From Polaribacter sp. MED152 (lineage in GTDB: Bacteria > Bacteroidota > Bacteroidia > Flavobacteriales > Flavobacteriaceae), in assembly GCF_000152945.2 (NCBI RefSeq), contig NC_020830.1:806001-870000 (forward strand): 64,000 bases of DNA. The letters run 5' to 3'. The notes below the pieces were generated by a model. The model was given only the letters and a program-made list of their open reading frames with translations, was not told the origin of the DNA and ran no database searches. The position numbers and the translations under genes are program-made. This document shows, piece by piece, positions 33,877 to 43,761 of this stretch (positions are counted from its first letter, which is position 1; every line of letters begins with the position of its first letter).

Positions 33877-35373
33877 ATGTTTGAAATTTTTGTAAAAGTT
33901 TACGAGTATTTTATATTTTTCTATGCTACTGCATTAATTCTTAGCTACATAGTATTAGCTATCTTTTCTTTTATTGCCATCAACAGGTATAAAAGTTACA
34001 ATACAGATATAGATGATGAAGAATTATTAAGCTCTCACCTTGCACCAGGAATTTCGGTGATTGCACCTGCATATAATGAAGAAAAAACAATTATTGTAAA
34101 TGTAAAATCATTATTAACCTTAAACTACCCATTATTTGAGGTAATTATTGTTAATGATGGTAGTAAAGACAAAACATTAGATTTATTAATAGAGGAGTTC
34201 GATTTAGTAGAAGCACCATTTGCCTACACAGAAAAAATTAAAACAAAACCTTACAAAAGAACCTTTAAATCTACCAATCCAAAATACGACATTCTTACTA
34301 TTGTAGATAAACACAATGGTGGTACTAAAGCAGATGCCTTTAATGCAGGTTTAAATGCATCCGTATTTCCATATTATTTAAACACAGATGTAGACTGTAT
34401 TTTAGCAAGAAACACACTAACTAAAATGATTAAGCCCATTTTAAATGCAAAAGTTAGGGTAATTGCTGTAGGTGCAACTTTAAGAATGTCTAACAATTGT
34501 GAAATTGAAGAAGGTGTAATTACAAGAGTAAGACCACCAAAAGCTTTAATTCCACGTTTTCAAGAATTAGAATACATTCGTTCGTATTTGTTAGGAAAAA
34601 TGGGTTGGGAGTTAATTAACTCTGTACCTAATGTTTCTGGAGGATTAGGAATGTTTGATAAAGAAATAGCCATTAAAGCAGGTGGTTATGGTGCAGACTC
34701 TCATGCAGAAGACATGGATATGATGACACGTATGGCTGCACATATGATGAACAACAGACTTGATTATAAAATAGGATATATACCTCTTTCTTGTTGTTGG
34801 ACAGAAGGTCCACCAAATTTACAGATTTTAGGACGTCAACGAACAAGATGGGCCAGTGGATTATTTCAAATGTTTAGTGAACATAGAAAAATACTTTTTA
34901 ACCCAGGCTACAAAAGACTAGGTATGATCACATTTCCATACATTTTTATATTTGAGTTTTTAGCGCCAATTATAGAAGCATTTGGAATTTTATTCTCTAT
35001 ATTTTTATTATTCTATGGTTACGTAAACTGGACGTTTGCACCATTAATTTTATTATACTCATACACGTTTGCATTAATGATTTCATCAATTGTAATTATT
35101 TGGGATCAAATGACGTTTAAATATTACAACACAACAAGAGAAGTACTCACGCTGTTTTTAACAGCATTTATAGAACCCATAATTTATCATCCATTAATTA
35201 TGTTCTTCTCATTAAAAGGTTATTTCAGTTTTATTACATCTCAAGAACTTGCTTGGGGTACAATGACAAGAAAAGGATTTGACAATGATGACAAGAACAA
35301 AAAACAAGATGGAGATGGAAAGAGTTCAGGAGATAGCAGTGCTTCTAAAGATTTTGAACCAATAAAAACATAA
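33877..35373 (+). CDS. processive GT2 glycosyltransferase, PgaC/cellulose-synthase-like
   Basis: A 498-residue inner-membrane synthase with one N-terminal helix (about 8-35), a GT-A domain and about four C-terminal helices (about 350-455). All processive-GT2 marks are seen: VIAPAYNEEKT near residue 60, VNDGSKD near 92, the DxD in YLNTDVDC near 168, the catalytic HAEDMDM near 270 and the QxxRW motif in GRQRTRWASG near 320. It should polymerise a beta-linked glycan from UDP-sugar while passing it through the membrane. It resembles poly-GlcNAc and NfrB/YaiP synthases and sits directly before a TPR-YaiO outer-membrane protein. Confidence 0.88.
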   Translation: MFEIFVKVYEYFIFFYATALILSYIVLAIFSFIAINRYKSYNTDIDDEELLSSHLAPGISVIAPAYNEEKTIIVNVKSLLTLNYPLFEVIIVNDGSKDKTLDLLIEEFDLVEAPFAYTEKIKTKPYKRTFKSTNPKYDILTIVDKHNGGTKADAFNAGLNASVFPYYLNTDVDCILARNTLTKMIKPILNAKVRVIAVGATLRMSNNCEIEEGVITRVRPPKALIPRFQELEYIRSYLLGKMGWELINSVPNVSGGLGMFDKEIAIKAGGYGADSHAEDMDMMTRMAAHMMNNRLDYKIGYIPLSCCWTEGPPNLQILGRQRTRWASGLFQMFSEHRKILFNPGYKRLGMITFPYIFIFEFLAPIIEAFGILFSIFLLFYGYVNWTFAPLILLYSYTFALMISSIVIIWDQMTFKYYNTTREVLTLFLTAFIEPIIYHPLIMFFSLKGYFSFITSQELAWGTMTRKGFDNDDKNKKQDGDGKSSGDSSASKDFEPIKT

Positions 35374-35393
35374 GTTACATAGTTTATTCAATT

Positions 35394-38330
35394 ATGAAAA
35401 TAAATAAATCTATAGGTATTTTAATTGTGATGTTATTATCACAACTAAATATACAGGCCCAAGAAATATATGATTCTTCGGATTTATATTTTGAAAACGC
35501 AAAAGCCAGTATTGCCGAAGAAAATTTTACAAGAGCTGCCAAATTAAGTTGGAGAGGATTACAATTAGCACCTGATGATTTGGATTTAAAGACCCTTCTT
35601 GGTGCTGCAAATCTGCAATTGGGTAGATATGATACTGCTAGATGGGTATTAAGACAGGTATATGAAAAAAGACCAAAAAATACAGATATCTTAAAGTACT
35701 TAGTAAATATTGAACAAACTACGCAAAGATATTCTGATGCTATTTGTTTTGTGAACGAACTTTTAGAAATTACTCCATACTCTAGAGGTTGGCACAGGCG
35801 TAAAATTGCCATTTATAAAGAAATGGGTAATTTCGAAGAAGCAGAAAGAGCTTTAAAACGTATTTATCAAATTTACCCTAATGATAGTGAATTAAAAGAA
35901 GAATATAATTACATAATGATTGGTGATGGTGATGAAGCCATTAATAGTAAAAATTATGAAGAAGCCAGTGAAATTTATAAAACCATAATTACCAATACTC
36001 CAGAAAACAAAGATGCGTATATAGGTATAATTAGAAACGAAATGCAAAAGGGTAACCCTGAAGCAGCTTTACAATATACCAATAGATCATTATTAGAATT
36101 ACCTTTAGATAGAGAACTGGTTGAAAAGAAAATAGGTTTATTGGAAGCCTTAGGCAGGCATGAAGAGGCTATTGTTTATATAGAATCTAAACCAATCAAA
36201 GACGCTTTTCCTGATATTTATAAAAATACAAGACCTTATTTAATGCAGCAATCTGCAGATTTTAATGAGTATAATGATCCTTATGAAATCAATAAAAAAT
36301 TGGCAGAAACTGGTAATTCTGTTGCCCTAGATTATGTTATAAAAAATGCTTTAGGTAAGGGTTATTATGTAGATGCTGAGTATTTTTTAAATATCGCCTT
36401 AAAAAGAAGTCCAAACTCTAAAGACTATTTGATTAAACAAATGGAGCTTTATAAAGCTACTCTTAATACTGAAGAATACAACAAAGCAGTTTTAGAATTA
36501 CATGAAAAATTCCCAACAGATACAGATATTACTTATGCCTACAATAAGTTAATGTATGATACTGCTAAGAATTATGTAGCAAGCAATCAAGACCAATTAG
36601 CATTACCAATTTTTGAAGAGTTAGTGTCATCACCAGATTTTCAAAAAGAAGCTGAACAACAGATTTACGGTATTTATATTTCTCAACAAAAATATGATGA
36701 AGCTACAGATCAAATAGACAAATTAATAGGTTTAGACCCAAACAATCCAGATTTTCTAAGAAGAAAATCTACTTTGTATCAAGAAATGGAATTGTTTGAT
36801 GATGCCTTGGAAATCACTAGAAATTTAGAGCAAAACTATCCTTTAAATCAAACTTACCCAGCTTTATATGTAGATCAGATTGAAGCTTATGCCACTTATT
36901 TAATGAGAGAACAAAGGTATAGAGCTGTAATACCAGTTGTTGAAGATGGGTTATCTAGAGAAAATAATAACAAAAGATTATTAGATATAGCTATTAATGC
37001 TGCTTCTGCTATACCAGATTATGAAAAAGGAATCAATTATGGTTTAAGTGCTTTAAGTTTTTATCCTAACAACAAAAATTTTAAACTTAAATTATCTAAT
37101 TTATATTCTCAAAATCAAGAATATGCAAAAGCAAAAGGGGTTTTAGATACTTTAAGAACAACTTATATTTACGATAGAAAAATTAAAAATGCTTTAGCTG
37201 AAGTACTATTTTACAGAGCAAAAGCGCAGGAAGAAGATGGTTTGGTAGAAGAAGCTTTAGTAAATTACGATTCTGCTGTTTCTTTAAATCCAGATGATAG
37301 AGGTTCTTTAATGAGAATGGTTAATTTACATATTACTCAAAAACCTAGTAATGAATCTTTAGAATTTATAAATGAAAAATTAGAGGAAAGACCAGATGAT
37401 AATTTCCTAAAATATAAAAAAGGTATTGTTTTTGAATTGTTAAAAGAATACGATTCTGCTTACTACTATCAGAAATTTAGAGAAATAGACAATCCTTTTG
37501 AAAAGCAAGAATGGAACTTAGTTCTAGAAACACTTAGAGCTGCACAACTTAAAAATCAAATTGCTGCAACCTACTTGCAAGCAACCTCAGATTCTATTGC
37601 ATTTAGTACCTCTTTAGCCAGTTTAAACTATAGTAGGGAATACACTAAAATGACTTATGGTGCAGACATTAATTATGCTGCAAGAACCTCAGGAGTTGGT
37701 GTTCAAGGTGGAGTAAATGTATCAAGAATTTTTACGGAAACTATTTACGCTGACGTTGGTTTATTAGTAGGAACACGTTTTTTTCCGAAGTTTAAACTAT
37801 ATGGAAATGCGTATAAAGGTTTCAAATCTGGCTATGAAGCTCAAGTTGGGCTAAGTTTTGCAAGATTACAGAATGATCAGAACTATTTAACCTTAAGTCT
37901 TGGAGGCTCTAGAACTTGGGAAGATATTTGGGTACAAGCAAGGCTCTCCTTCTCTCCTACTTCTGTTCCTTTTGTAGACAACACAACCATACCATCTACA
38001 ACCACATTTCAAAGCTTTCTCTATACCAATGTTATGGTTCAAGCACGGATAAATGTAAACGCAAGAAAAGATTATTTCTCTGTAATTGTTTCAGGTGGTA
38101 GTGCTCCATTTGACCAGCAGTTAGAGTTTCAAGATAATACCTTCTTAAACTTTACAAATGTAATGGTTGGTGCTGGTTATATGTATCATATGACACCAAG
38201 ATCATCATTATTGGTAAATGGAACGTGGATTAACTTCTTAAGTAACCAAACTACAAGCAACCAAGTTGTATTAGATCAAATTTATACCAATCAATACAAT
38301 TTATCTGTTTCGTTTATTACTAGATTTTAA
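35394..38330 (+). CDS. TPR protein with C-terminal YaiO-type outer-membrane barrel
   Basis: A 978-residue exported protein with a signal peptide (about 1-22, ending IQAQE), some 15-20 TPR-like helical repeats (about 30-720) and a C-terminal beta-barrel of YaiO type. The barrel covers about residues 745-978 and ends in the aromatic FITRF. The layout matches PgaA and NfrA, in which TPRs guide a polysaccharide to an outer-membrane pore. It lies 20 nt after the GT2 gene. Export of the glycan made by that GT2 is the most likely task. Confidence 0.87.
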   Translation: MKINKSIGILIVMLLSQLNIQAQEIYDSSDLYFENAKASIAEENFTRAAKLSWRGLQLAPDDLDLKTLLGAANLQLGRYDTARWVLRQVYEKRPKNTDILKYLVNIEQTTQRYSDAICFVNELLEITPYSRGWHRRKIAIYKEMGNFEEAERALKRIYQIYPNDSELKEEYNYIMIGDGDEAINSKNYEEASEIYKTIITNTPENKDAYIGIIRNEMQKGNPEAALQYTNRSLLELPLDRELVEKKIGLLEALGRHEEAIVYIESKPIKDAFPDIYKNTRPYLMQQSADFNEYNDPYEINKKLAETGNSVALDYVIKNALGKGYYVDAEYFLNIALKRSPNSKDYLIKQMELYKATLNTEEYNKAVLELHEKFPTDTDITYAYNKLMYDTAKNYVASNQDQLALPIFEELVSSPDFQKEAEQQIYGIYISQQKYDEATDQIDKLIGLDPNNPDFLRRKSTLYQEMELFDDALEITRNLEQNYPLNQTYPALYVDQIEAYATYLMREQRYRAVIPVVEDGLSRENNNKRLLDIAINAASAIPDYEKGINYGLSALSFYPNNKNFKLKLSNLYSQNQEYAKAKGVLDTLRTTYIYDRKIKNALAEVLFYRAKAQEEDGLVEEALVNYDSAVSLNPDDRGSLMRMVNLHITQKPSNESLEFINEKLEERPDDNFLKYKKGIVFELLKEYDSAYYYQKFREIDNPFEKQEWNLVLETLRAAQLKNQIAATYLQATSDSIAFSTSLASLNYSREYTKMTYGADINYAARTSGVGVQGGVNVSRIFTETIYADVGLLVGTRFFPKFKLYGNAYKGFKSGYEAQVGLSFARLQNDQNYLTLSLGGSRTWEDIWVQARLSFSPTSVPFVDNTTIPSTTTFQSFLYTNVMVQARINVNARKDYFSVIVSGGSAPFDQQLEFQDNTFLNFTNVMVGAGYMYHMTPRSSLLVNGTWINFLSNQTTSNQVVLDQIYTNQYNLSVSFITRF

Positions 38331-38356
38331 GTTCATCTCTAAATTTAAAACAGCTA

Positions 38357-40534
38357 ATGTTTAAAAAATACATCTTCTTAACCTTATGTTTTTTAAGCTT
38401 TATATCATGTGCGCAAAACAAAGTTACTTTGTACTCTAAACAACATAATATTGCTCCTAAAATTAGCATTCCACTTGCTGCTGATATTTTGGTGAGTAAT
38501 GCTGCCAATGATTTTAATGCAAAGTTTAAAAAAATTACTGGCCAAGCTTTACAAATTGAAAGGAGTAATAGTTTAAATAAAAACAGTAATTATATTTTAT
38601 TAAGAGTTAACCCTACTCAAAGAGATGCTTACTGTGTTTACAAAAGAGACAGAAACATTACAATACAAGGCACTACAGCTCAAAACTTATTTTATGGAAT
38701 TAGTGATTTCTTTAAAAGATACACCAACTTGAATTATGAAATTTTAGAAAATTCTTTAGAAGATTATCAGTTAACTTCAGATATCGAAATTCCTGAAGTT
38801 TTCAATCATTGTTCCTCTCCTACATTCGCATATCGTGAGCCTTACTATTCTCCTAATTTTAATCCTGATTTTAGAAATTGGTACAAAACAAATTACTTAG
38901 AATTAGAATGGGGTATTTGGGGTCATAACTTGCCTAAAATTTTAAAAGATTACGATTTACCTGAAACAGCTTATGCCAAAGTAGGTAAAAAACGTGTTGA
39001 AAGTCAGTTTTGTTTTACCAGTGATAGTCTTTTAAAGTTTACCAAAGAAAGTGTAAAACGTATTTATGATAGTGATCATGCATTGAATAAATTCATGATT
39101 TTACCAAATGACAACAGTTTAGTTTGTACTTGTAGTACTTGTACTGCAGTTGGTAATACAGCTAAAGATGCTGCACCTGCCGTTTTTAGTTTTATGAATA
39201 AACTAGCGCAAAGTAATAGAAAAGCAACTTTTTTTACTACTGCTTATGTTACTGTTAAAAATGTACCCAAATTTAAGCCAGAACCAAATACAGGCCTATT
39301 TTATAGTACTATAAGTATTCAAAAAGGTATTCCCATAGAAAAAAGTAAATATTTTGATCAGTTTGAGGCAGACATCAAAAAATGGAGAAATTACCTTCAA
39401 AACGTATACATTTGGGATTATACCGTAAATTTTGACAATTACTTTGATATCTATCCTACTTTAAAAGTTACCCAAGAAAATTTAAGGTTGTACAACAAAT
39501 TAGGAGTTAATGGTGTTTTCTTACATGGTAGTGAGTATAACTACAGCACATTTCAAAAATTAAAAGCATCTGTTTTAGCCAAATTACTTTGGAACCCTAA
39601 TTTAGACATAAACCAAGAAGTAACCTCTTATTTTAATGCCAAGTATTCTAAAAAATTAGCAGAAGTTCTAGGTAACTATTACAAGTTTATAACTGAAGCT
39701 TTTTATTTAAGCAATAAAGAATTATCTATTTATAGTGGAATTCATGAAACCGCTAAAAAGTATTTAGACCCAAAAGTTTTCTTTGCTTTTTATGATGAGT
39801 TAGATACACATACACAAGCAAATAAATTTGATAAAGACTATCTCCAAATTGCAACAGCTTTAACCTTTTTAAAGTTAGAAATTATGAGAGATTATGGGTT
39901 TGGCCAATATGGCTTTGCTAATCTTAATGATAAAAATGAAATCATTGTAAAAAATGATGCTGCTATTTTATTAGATCATTTAACTGCCTATAGCAAATCT
40001 GCAAAACTAGATACGTATAATGAAGTGGGTTATCAACTAAAAGATTATATAGATAGCTGGAGAAAAACCATCTACAGAAATCATAAAAAGAAAAATTACT
40101 TCTTTAAAAAGCCTTTTGAAGTAATTTCTAAGATGGATGAAGATTACACAAATACAAAAGTGTTAAACGATGGTGCATTTGGGTTAAAAGATTACAATAC
40201 AAATTGGCATATTGCATCTATAGATAATTTAACTCTTAAAATAGAGAAAGAAACCATACAAAAATCAGAAAAAATAACGTTTACGTTTTTACAAGATATT
40301 AAACACAATATTTTTTTTCCAAGTTCTATTGAAATAATGGATGAAAAAATGAAAATCATAAAAAGATTAAGATTGCCTCTAGATGATATTAAATTAGACA
40401 CAAAAGAGGTTACTATAGATTTGCCAACATCTTTTGATAGAAAAGATTTGCCAGATACTTTTATTGTTAAAATCACTAAAAGCACTATAGAAGGTAAGAA
40501 TGCATTAGCATGTGATGAAATTATTTTTAATTAA
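38357..40534 (+). CDS. DUF4838 glycoside-hydrolase-like lipoprotein
   Basis: A 725-residue lipoprotein (signal ends FISC, Cys 16). The first part (about 35-130) resembles the N-terminal domain of alpha-glucuronidases. A DUF4838 domain follows (about 210-480), recognised by FMILPNDNSLVCTCSTC near residue 250 and VYIWDYTVNFDNYF near 350. The C-terminal part (about 600-725) looks like a beta-sandwich. In position it equals PgaB, the periplasmic modifier and hydrolase of PNAG, but shows no homology that I can see. Action on the operon's own glycan is inference. Confidence 0.78.
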   Translation: MFKKYIFLTLCFLSFISCAQNKVTLYSKQHNIAPKISIPLAADILVSNAANDFNAKFKKITGQALQIERSNSLNKNSNYILLRVNPTQRDAYCVYKRDRNITIQGTTAQNLFYGISDFFKRYTNLNYEILENSLEDYQLTSDIEIPEVFNHCSSPTFAYREPYYSPNFNPDFRNWYKTNYLELEWGIWGHNLPKILKDYDLPETAYAKVGKKRVESQFCFTSDSLLKFTKESVKRIYDSDHALNKFMILPNDNSLVCTCSTCTAVGNTAKDAAPAVFSFMNKLAQSNRKATFFTTAYVTVKNVPKFKPEPNTGLFYSTISIQKGIPIEKSKYFDQFEADIKKWRNYLQNVYIWDYTVNFDNYFDIYPTLKVTQENLRLYNKLGVNGVFLHGSEYNYSTFQKLKASVLAKLLWNPNLDINQEVTSYFNAKYSKKLAEVLGNYYKFITEAFYLSNKELSIYSGIHETAKKYLDPKVFFAFYDELDTHTQANKFDKDYLQIATALTFLKLEIMRDYGFGQYGFANLNDKNEIIVKNDAAILLDHLTAYSKSAKLDTYNEVGYQLKDYIDSWRKTIYRNHKKKNYFFKKPFEVISKMDEDYTNTKVLNDGAFGLKDYNTNWHIASIDNLTLKIEKETIQKSEKITFTFLQDIKHNIFFPSSIEIMDEKMKIIKRLRLPLDDIKLDTKEVTIDLPTSFDRKDLPDTFIVKITKSTIEGKNALACDEIIFN

Positions 40535-40551
40535 AAAAGATTAAATTTACA

Positions 40552-41079
40552 ATGATGAGAAAATTTATTTTACTTCTATTTATAGCAATCACCTCAATTT
40601 CTTGTGAATTAAGAAAACCAGATATAGATAACGTTCGTAAAACAAAAATGGAGATCATAGATCCTGAACGTCATTATTATCCTATTTTACGTGGTTCAGA
40701 AATTACAGCTACCTACAAGTTTTATAATAGAGGAAATGAGCCTCTAATTTTATATGATGTACAGGCCTCTTGTGGATGTATAGACATAGATTTCCCTAAA
40801 ACTTCTATTGGTAAAGATGATTTTGGATTTATTGTTTTAGATTATGACAGTGCTAAGAATATAGGTTATGTAGAATTTTACGTAACTATTTTAGCCAATA
40901 CAGAAAAAGATGTATTTACCACTATTAAGTTTGACTTAAATGTGGTTACCTCTCCTCATTACACACAAGACTATGAAGAAATCTATTTAAGAAGAAGAAA
41001 AGAGAAACTAGCAGGAGAAGTTGATGGTGATTTAACACAACAAGGTTATTACACAGACGAAGAAAGAACTATTAGATAA
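40552..41079 (+). CDS. DUF1573 lipoprotein
   Basis: A 175-residue lipoprotein (signal ends SISC) with one DUF1573 domain. The family segment is FYNRGNEPLILYDVQASCGC near residue 60, and the tail is charged (RRRKEKLAGEVDG). It is co-transcribed with the upstream glycan genes (17-nt gap). The conserved CGC motif is shared with the unrelated-context DUF1573 protein at 7567. Confidence 0.82.
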   Translation: MMRKFILLLFIAITSISCELRKPDIDNVRKTKMEIIDPERHYYPILRGSEITATYKFYNRGNEPLILYDVQASCGCIDIDFPKTSIGKDDFGFIVLDYDSAKNIGYVEFYVTILANTEKDVFTTIKFDLNVVTSPHYTQDYEEIYLRRRKEKLAGEVDGDLTQQGYYTDEERTIR

Positions 41080-41103
41080 TAGTTAAGAATTAACTAAAAT
41101 AAA

Positions 41104-41484
41104 ATGAATATGAAAGCAAAGTACCAGAGTGTATTAGATTTAGGAGAAAAATTAAACATCAAAAATGGAGATGTTAAAGAAGAAGATGGAAAATTAAAAA
41201 TTTGGGGGACTGCTCATACACAATATGAAAAAGACCTAATTTGGGATGAAATAAAATCTGTTGGAGGTGACAACCCAAGCGATTTAATGGCGGATATTAA
41301 GGTAGATGATAAATCTGTATATGCATATCATACTGTAGAAAAAGGAGAAACGTTAGGGAAAATAGCGAAACATTATTATGGTAATGCATCAAAATACACT
41401 GTAATCTTTGAAGCAAATACAGACCAATTAAAAAGTGCTGATCTAATTCATCCAGGTCATGAATTAAAAATTCCTAATCTTTAA
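41104..41484 (+). CDS. BON-LysM domain protein
   Basis: A 126-residue protein with no signal peptide. The first half resembles a BON-type domain (about 3-65), and the second half is one LysM domain (about 75-124: YHTVEKGETLGKIAKHYYG ... GHELKIPNL). The layout matches the YgaU/KbpA group, which binds peptidoglycan or potassium. ATG codons at 41104 and 41110 are both in frame. It is the last gene before a strong terminator. Confidence 0.85.
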   Translation: MNMKAKYQSVLDLGEKLNIKNGDVKEEDGKLKIWGTAHTQYEKDLIWDEIKSVGGDNPSDLMADIKVDDKSVYAYHTVEKGETLGKIAKHYYGNASKYTVIFEANTDQLKSADLIHPGHELKIPNL

Positions 41485-41502
41485 GATTTGAATTTTAAAA
41501 TT

Positions 41503-41535
41503 AAAAAACCGAAGTTTAAACTTCGGTTTTTTTTT
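41503..41535. terminator. bidirectional intrinsic terminator
   Basis: Perfect stem ACCGAAGTTT/AAACTTCGGT with flanking A- and T-runs, between the end of the plus-strand glycan operon and the convergent AsmA-like gene. Confidence 0.9.
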
Positions 41536-43021
41536 ATATCAATGAATTTTTTAAACCACTTTCTATATTAAGCCAAAAGTAATTCCAAAAAGATTTTGTT
41601 TGGTCTCGCTTTACTTCTTTTATTTCTGCATCAGCCAATCCTCTCCCAGATTCGTCTTTAACAAATAAATTTACTAGCCAGCTTATAACTTTCTTCTTAT
41701 GCTTCTCTTGATCTAAGATTCTTAATTTAAGATCTTCAAAATCCATTTGCATTTTACCATTAGAAATATAATTATTCCCTTCTATATCAAAATACATTTT
41801 ATGTATGGCACCCTCAACTTTTACATTCATAGTTGGTAATAAAAAAGAACTCATATCTTCAGATTTTAAATTAAATAAACTACCATTCAATCTAAAATCA
41901 TCTTCTTTATTATTTATATCAAAAGTCCATTTTATATTTAAAGGAGAATCTTTCATAAAACTAGCTTTAATTTCAGCTACAGTCATTTTCTCTTCTTTAA
42001 TATAAGAATTGTTAATGTTGGTAATATTTGCCTCTAAATCATTAAAAACAAGAATTCCAGCTTTATTTTCTTTCTTGGTTAATTCTTCATAAACTAACCT
42101 AGAGTTATTAATTTGTAACGTTTTTACATCTAACTTTAAAGGTAATTGTCTAAGACTTTTACTATACAAATTTTTATGTTTTCTAGAATGTTGCAGAACT
42201 GTAGCATCTAAGTATAGATCAAAATTAGTTTCATCAATTACAATTTCATCTACACCTAAAGACAAAGAATCTTGCTCTTCTATGCTGAAGTTTGAAACCT
42301 TTATTTTTTTTGTAAATAAATTTAATAACTCTTGCTCTTTCTCTACAAAATAAATGTATTCTTTTCTAGTCTTGGTAGGTTTTATAAATAAGCTATCAAT
42401 AACCAAATCGTTATTAGTGATTGAAATTTTACCAATTGAAAAATCTTGAACTTCAGATAATGTAGTTTCAAAATGATTAATTTCAGAAGTTATACTTTCT
42501 ACAGTAAATGGTATTTTTTTTGATGAATTTAAATCTAATTCAAAATCATCTAAAGAAACATATAACGATTGAATTTTAAGAGGATAATTATTTTTTTTCT
42601 CAATAGCTACCTCAATATTTTCGAGAGAAATATTATCAATATTCACAAGTGATAGTTCCTTACTTTTTGTAGAATCTATTTGAACTGTGTCTACTTCGTT
42701 TTCAATTAATATACCAACAATTTTAGCGTTCGAAATTTTAAAATCATTAAGATGAATTTCTTTTTTACTGAAATATTTATAGTAAGATAGGTCTTTAATG
42801 CTAATATTTTCAGCAGAAATTGTTAAGCTATCTTTTGCATAAAATACTTCTGCTAATTCTAGATTTCCACTAAGAAAACTAATATCTAAATCAGAATATG
42901 AAACGCCTTCAGACTTTAAATAAAAGGCAACTTTTTTTGCAGCATAATTATCTAAAACCTTAAAAATTACAAACAAAATTAATGCAACAATTAAAATTTT
43001 AAATGGCTTTTTTTTACCCAT
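41534..43021 (-). CDS. AsmA-like / DUF748-type membrane-anchored protein
   Basis: A 495-residue protein with one N-terminal helix (about 7-24) and a long periplasmic part made of repeating short strands, such as IEVAIEKKNNYPLKIQSLYV and LKLDVKTLQINNSRLVYEEL. This is the texture of AsmA/TamB-like and DUF748 proteins, which form grooves that shuttle lipids between membranes. No catalytic motif is seen. It is monocistronic by position, facing the terminator at 41503. Confidence 0.65.
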   Translation of the reverse strand: MGKKKPFKILIVALILFVIFKVLDNYAAKKVAFYLKSEGVSYSDLDISFLSGNLELAEVFYAKDSLTISAENISIKDLSYYKYFSKKEIHLNDFKISNAKIVGILIENEVDTVQIDSTKSKELSLVNIDNISLENIEVAIEKKNNYPLKIQSLYVSLDDFELDLNSSKKIPFTVESITSEINHFETTLSEVQDFSIGKISITNNDLVIDSLFIKPTKTRKEYIYFVEKEQELLNLFTKKIKVSNFSIEEQDSLSLGVDEIVIDETNFDLYLDATVLQHSRKHKNLYSKSLRQLPLKLDVKTLQINNSRLVYEELTKKENKAGILVFNDLEANITNINNSYIKEEKMTVAEIKASFMKDSPLNIKWTFDINNKEDDFRLNGSLFNLKSEDMSSFLLPTMNVKVEGAIHKMYFDIEGNNYISNGKMQMDFEDLKLRILDQEKHKKKVISWLVNLFVKDESGRGLADAEIKEVKRDQTKSFWNYFWLNIESGLKNSLI

Positions 43022-43158
43022 GATTTTTGGTTAATTAATCGTTTTAAAATATACTGCAAAAAAATGAATTGAAAAGCCAATTCTTAACTAAACAAAAAAA
43101 TGAGTTTTCAAAAGTCATATTTTATTTAAGATTGGTACTTTTACGCAAAATCTAAGCA

Positions 43159-43761
43159 TTGATTCTTAATACTAAAAAATTTACTAAAGAGTTTCTAAAG
43201 TCGCTTCTTAAGCTAATAATAGCAGGAGTTTTTATAGGTATACTTAAAAAATACGATGAATTAATTGCGTGTATTTTAATTTTAAAAATTATTCATAATA
43301 TCTATATAGAAATAGTATTACCAAAACAAAATAAGAATTGGATATTACTAATTGGTATGCTTTTAACTGGTTTTGGAGGTATTGTAGGCGAAACTTGGGG
43401 TGTTGTAAATGGTTATTGGGAATATCATGTGGTTACTAAAGCTATACCTTTATGGGTTCCCTTTGCATGGATGCTGGCCTTTCATTTCTTGTACAAACTA
43501 GAACGAAATTTAATTCCACTTTTAGAAGATCAATCACAGAAAAATAAAATTATTTTGGCAATAATTTTAGCTTTAATTTTACCTGCTTTTGGTGAAGTAG
43601 TTACTATTTATTTAGGAGTTTGGACCTATTATTGGCCTTATCAAATACTTGGTGTGCCTTTGTATGCTTTTTTATGCTTATTGTTTGTGCATATGCTAGT
43701 ATATGTAATATTACATTTTATTTGCAAGAGATATAAAATTAATGATATCGTTTATCATTAA
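43159..43761 (+). CDS. membrane protein with internal duplication
   Basis: A 200-residue protein with about six helices and a TTG start. Two halves carry the same pattern: GETWGVVNGYWEYH...IPLWVPFAW (about 76-105) and GEVVTIYLGVWTYYW...VPLYAFLC (about 141-173). The repeated GE...G.W.Y...PLW layout recalls the CruF/DUF422 carotenoid membrane family, but I cannot confirm this. The stop overlaps the convergent rlmF stop by 4 nt. Confidence 0.65.
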   Translation: MILNTKKFTKEFLKSLLKLIIAGVFIGILKKYDELIACILILKIIHNIYIEIVLPKQNKNWILLIGMLLTGFGGIVGETWGVVNGYWEYHVVTKAIPLWVPFAWMLAFHFLYKLERNLIPLLEDQSQKNKIILAIILALILPAFGEVVTIYLGVWTYYWPYQILGVPLYAFLCLLFVHMLVYVILHFICKRYKINDIVYH

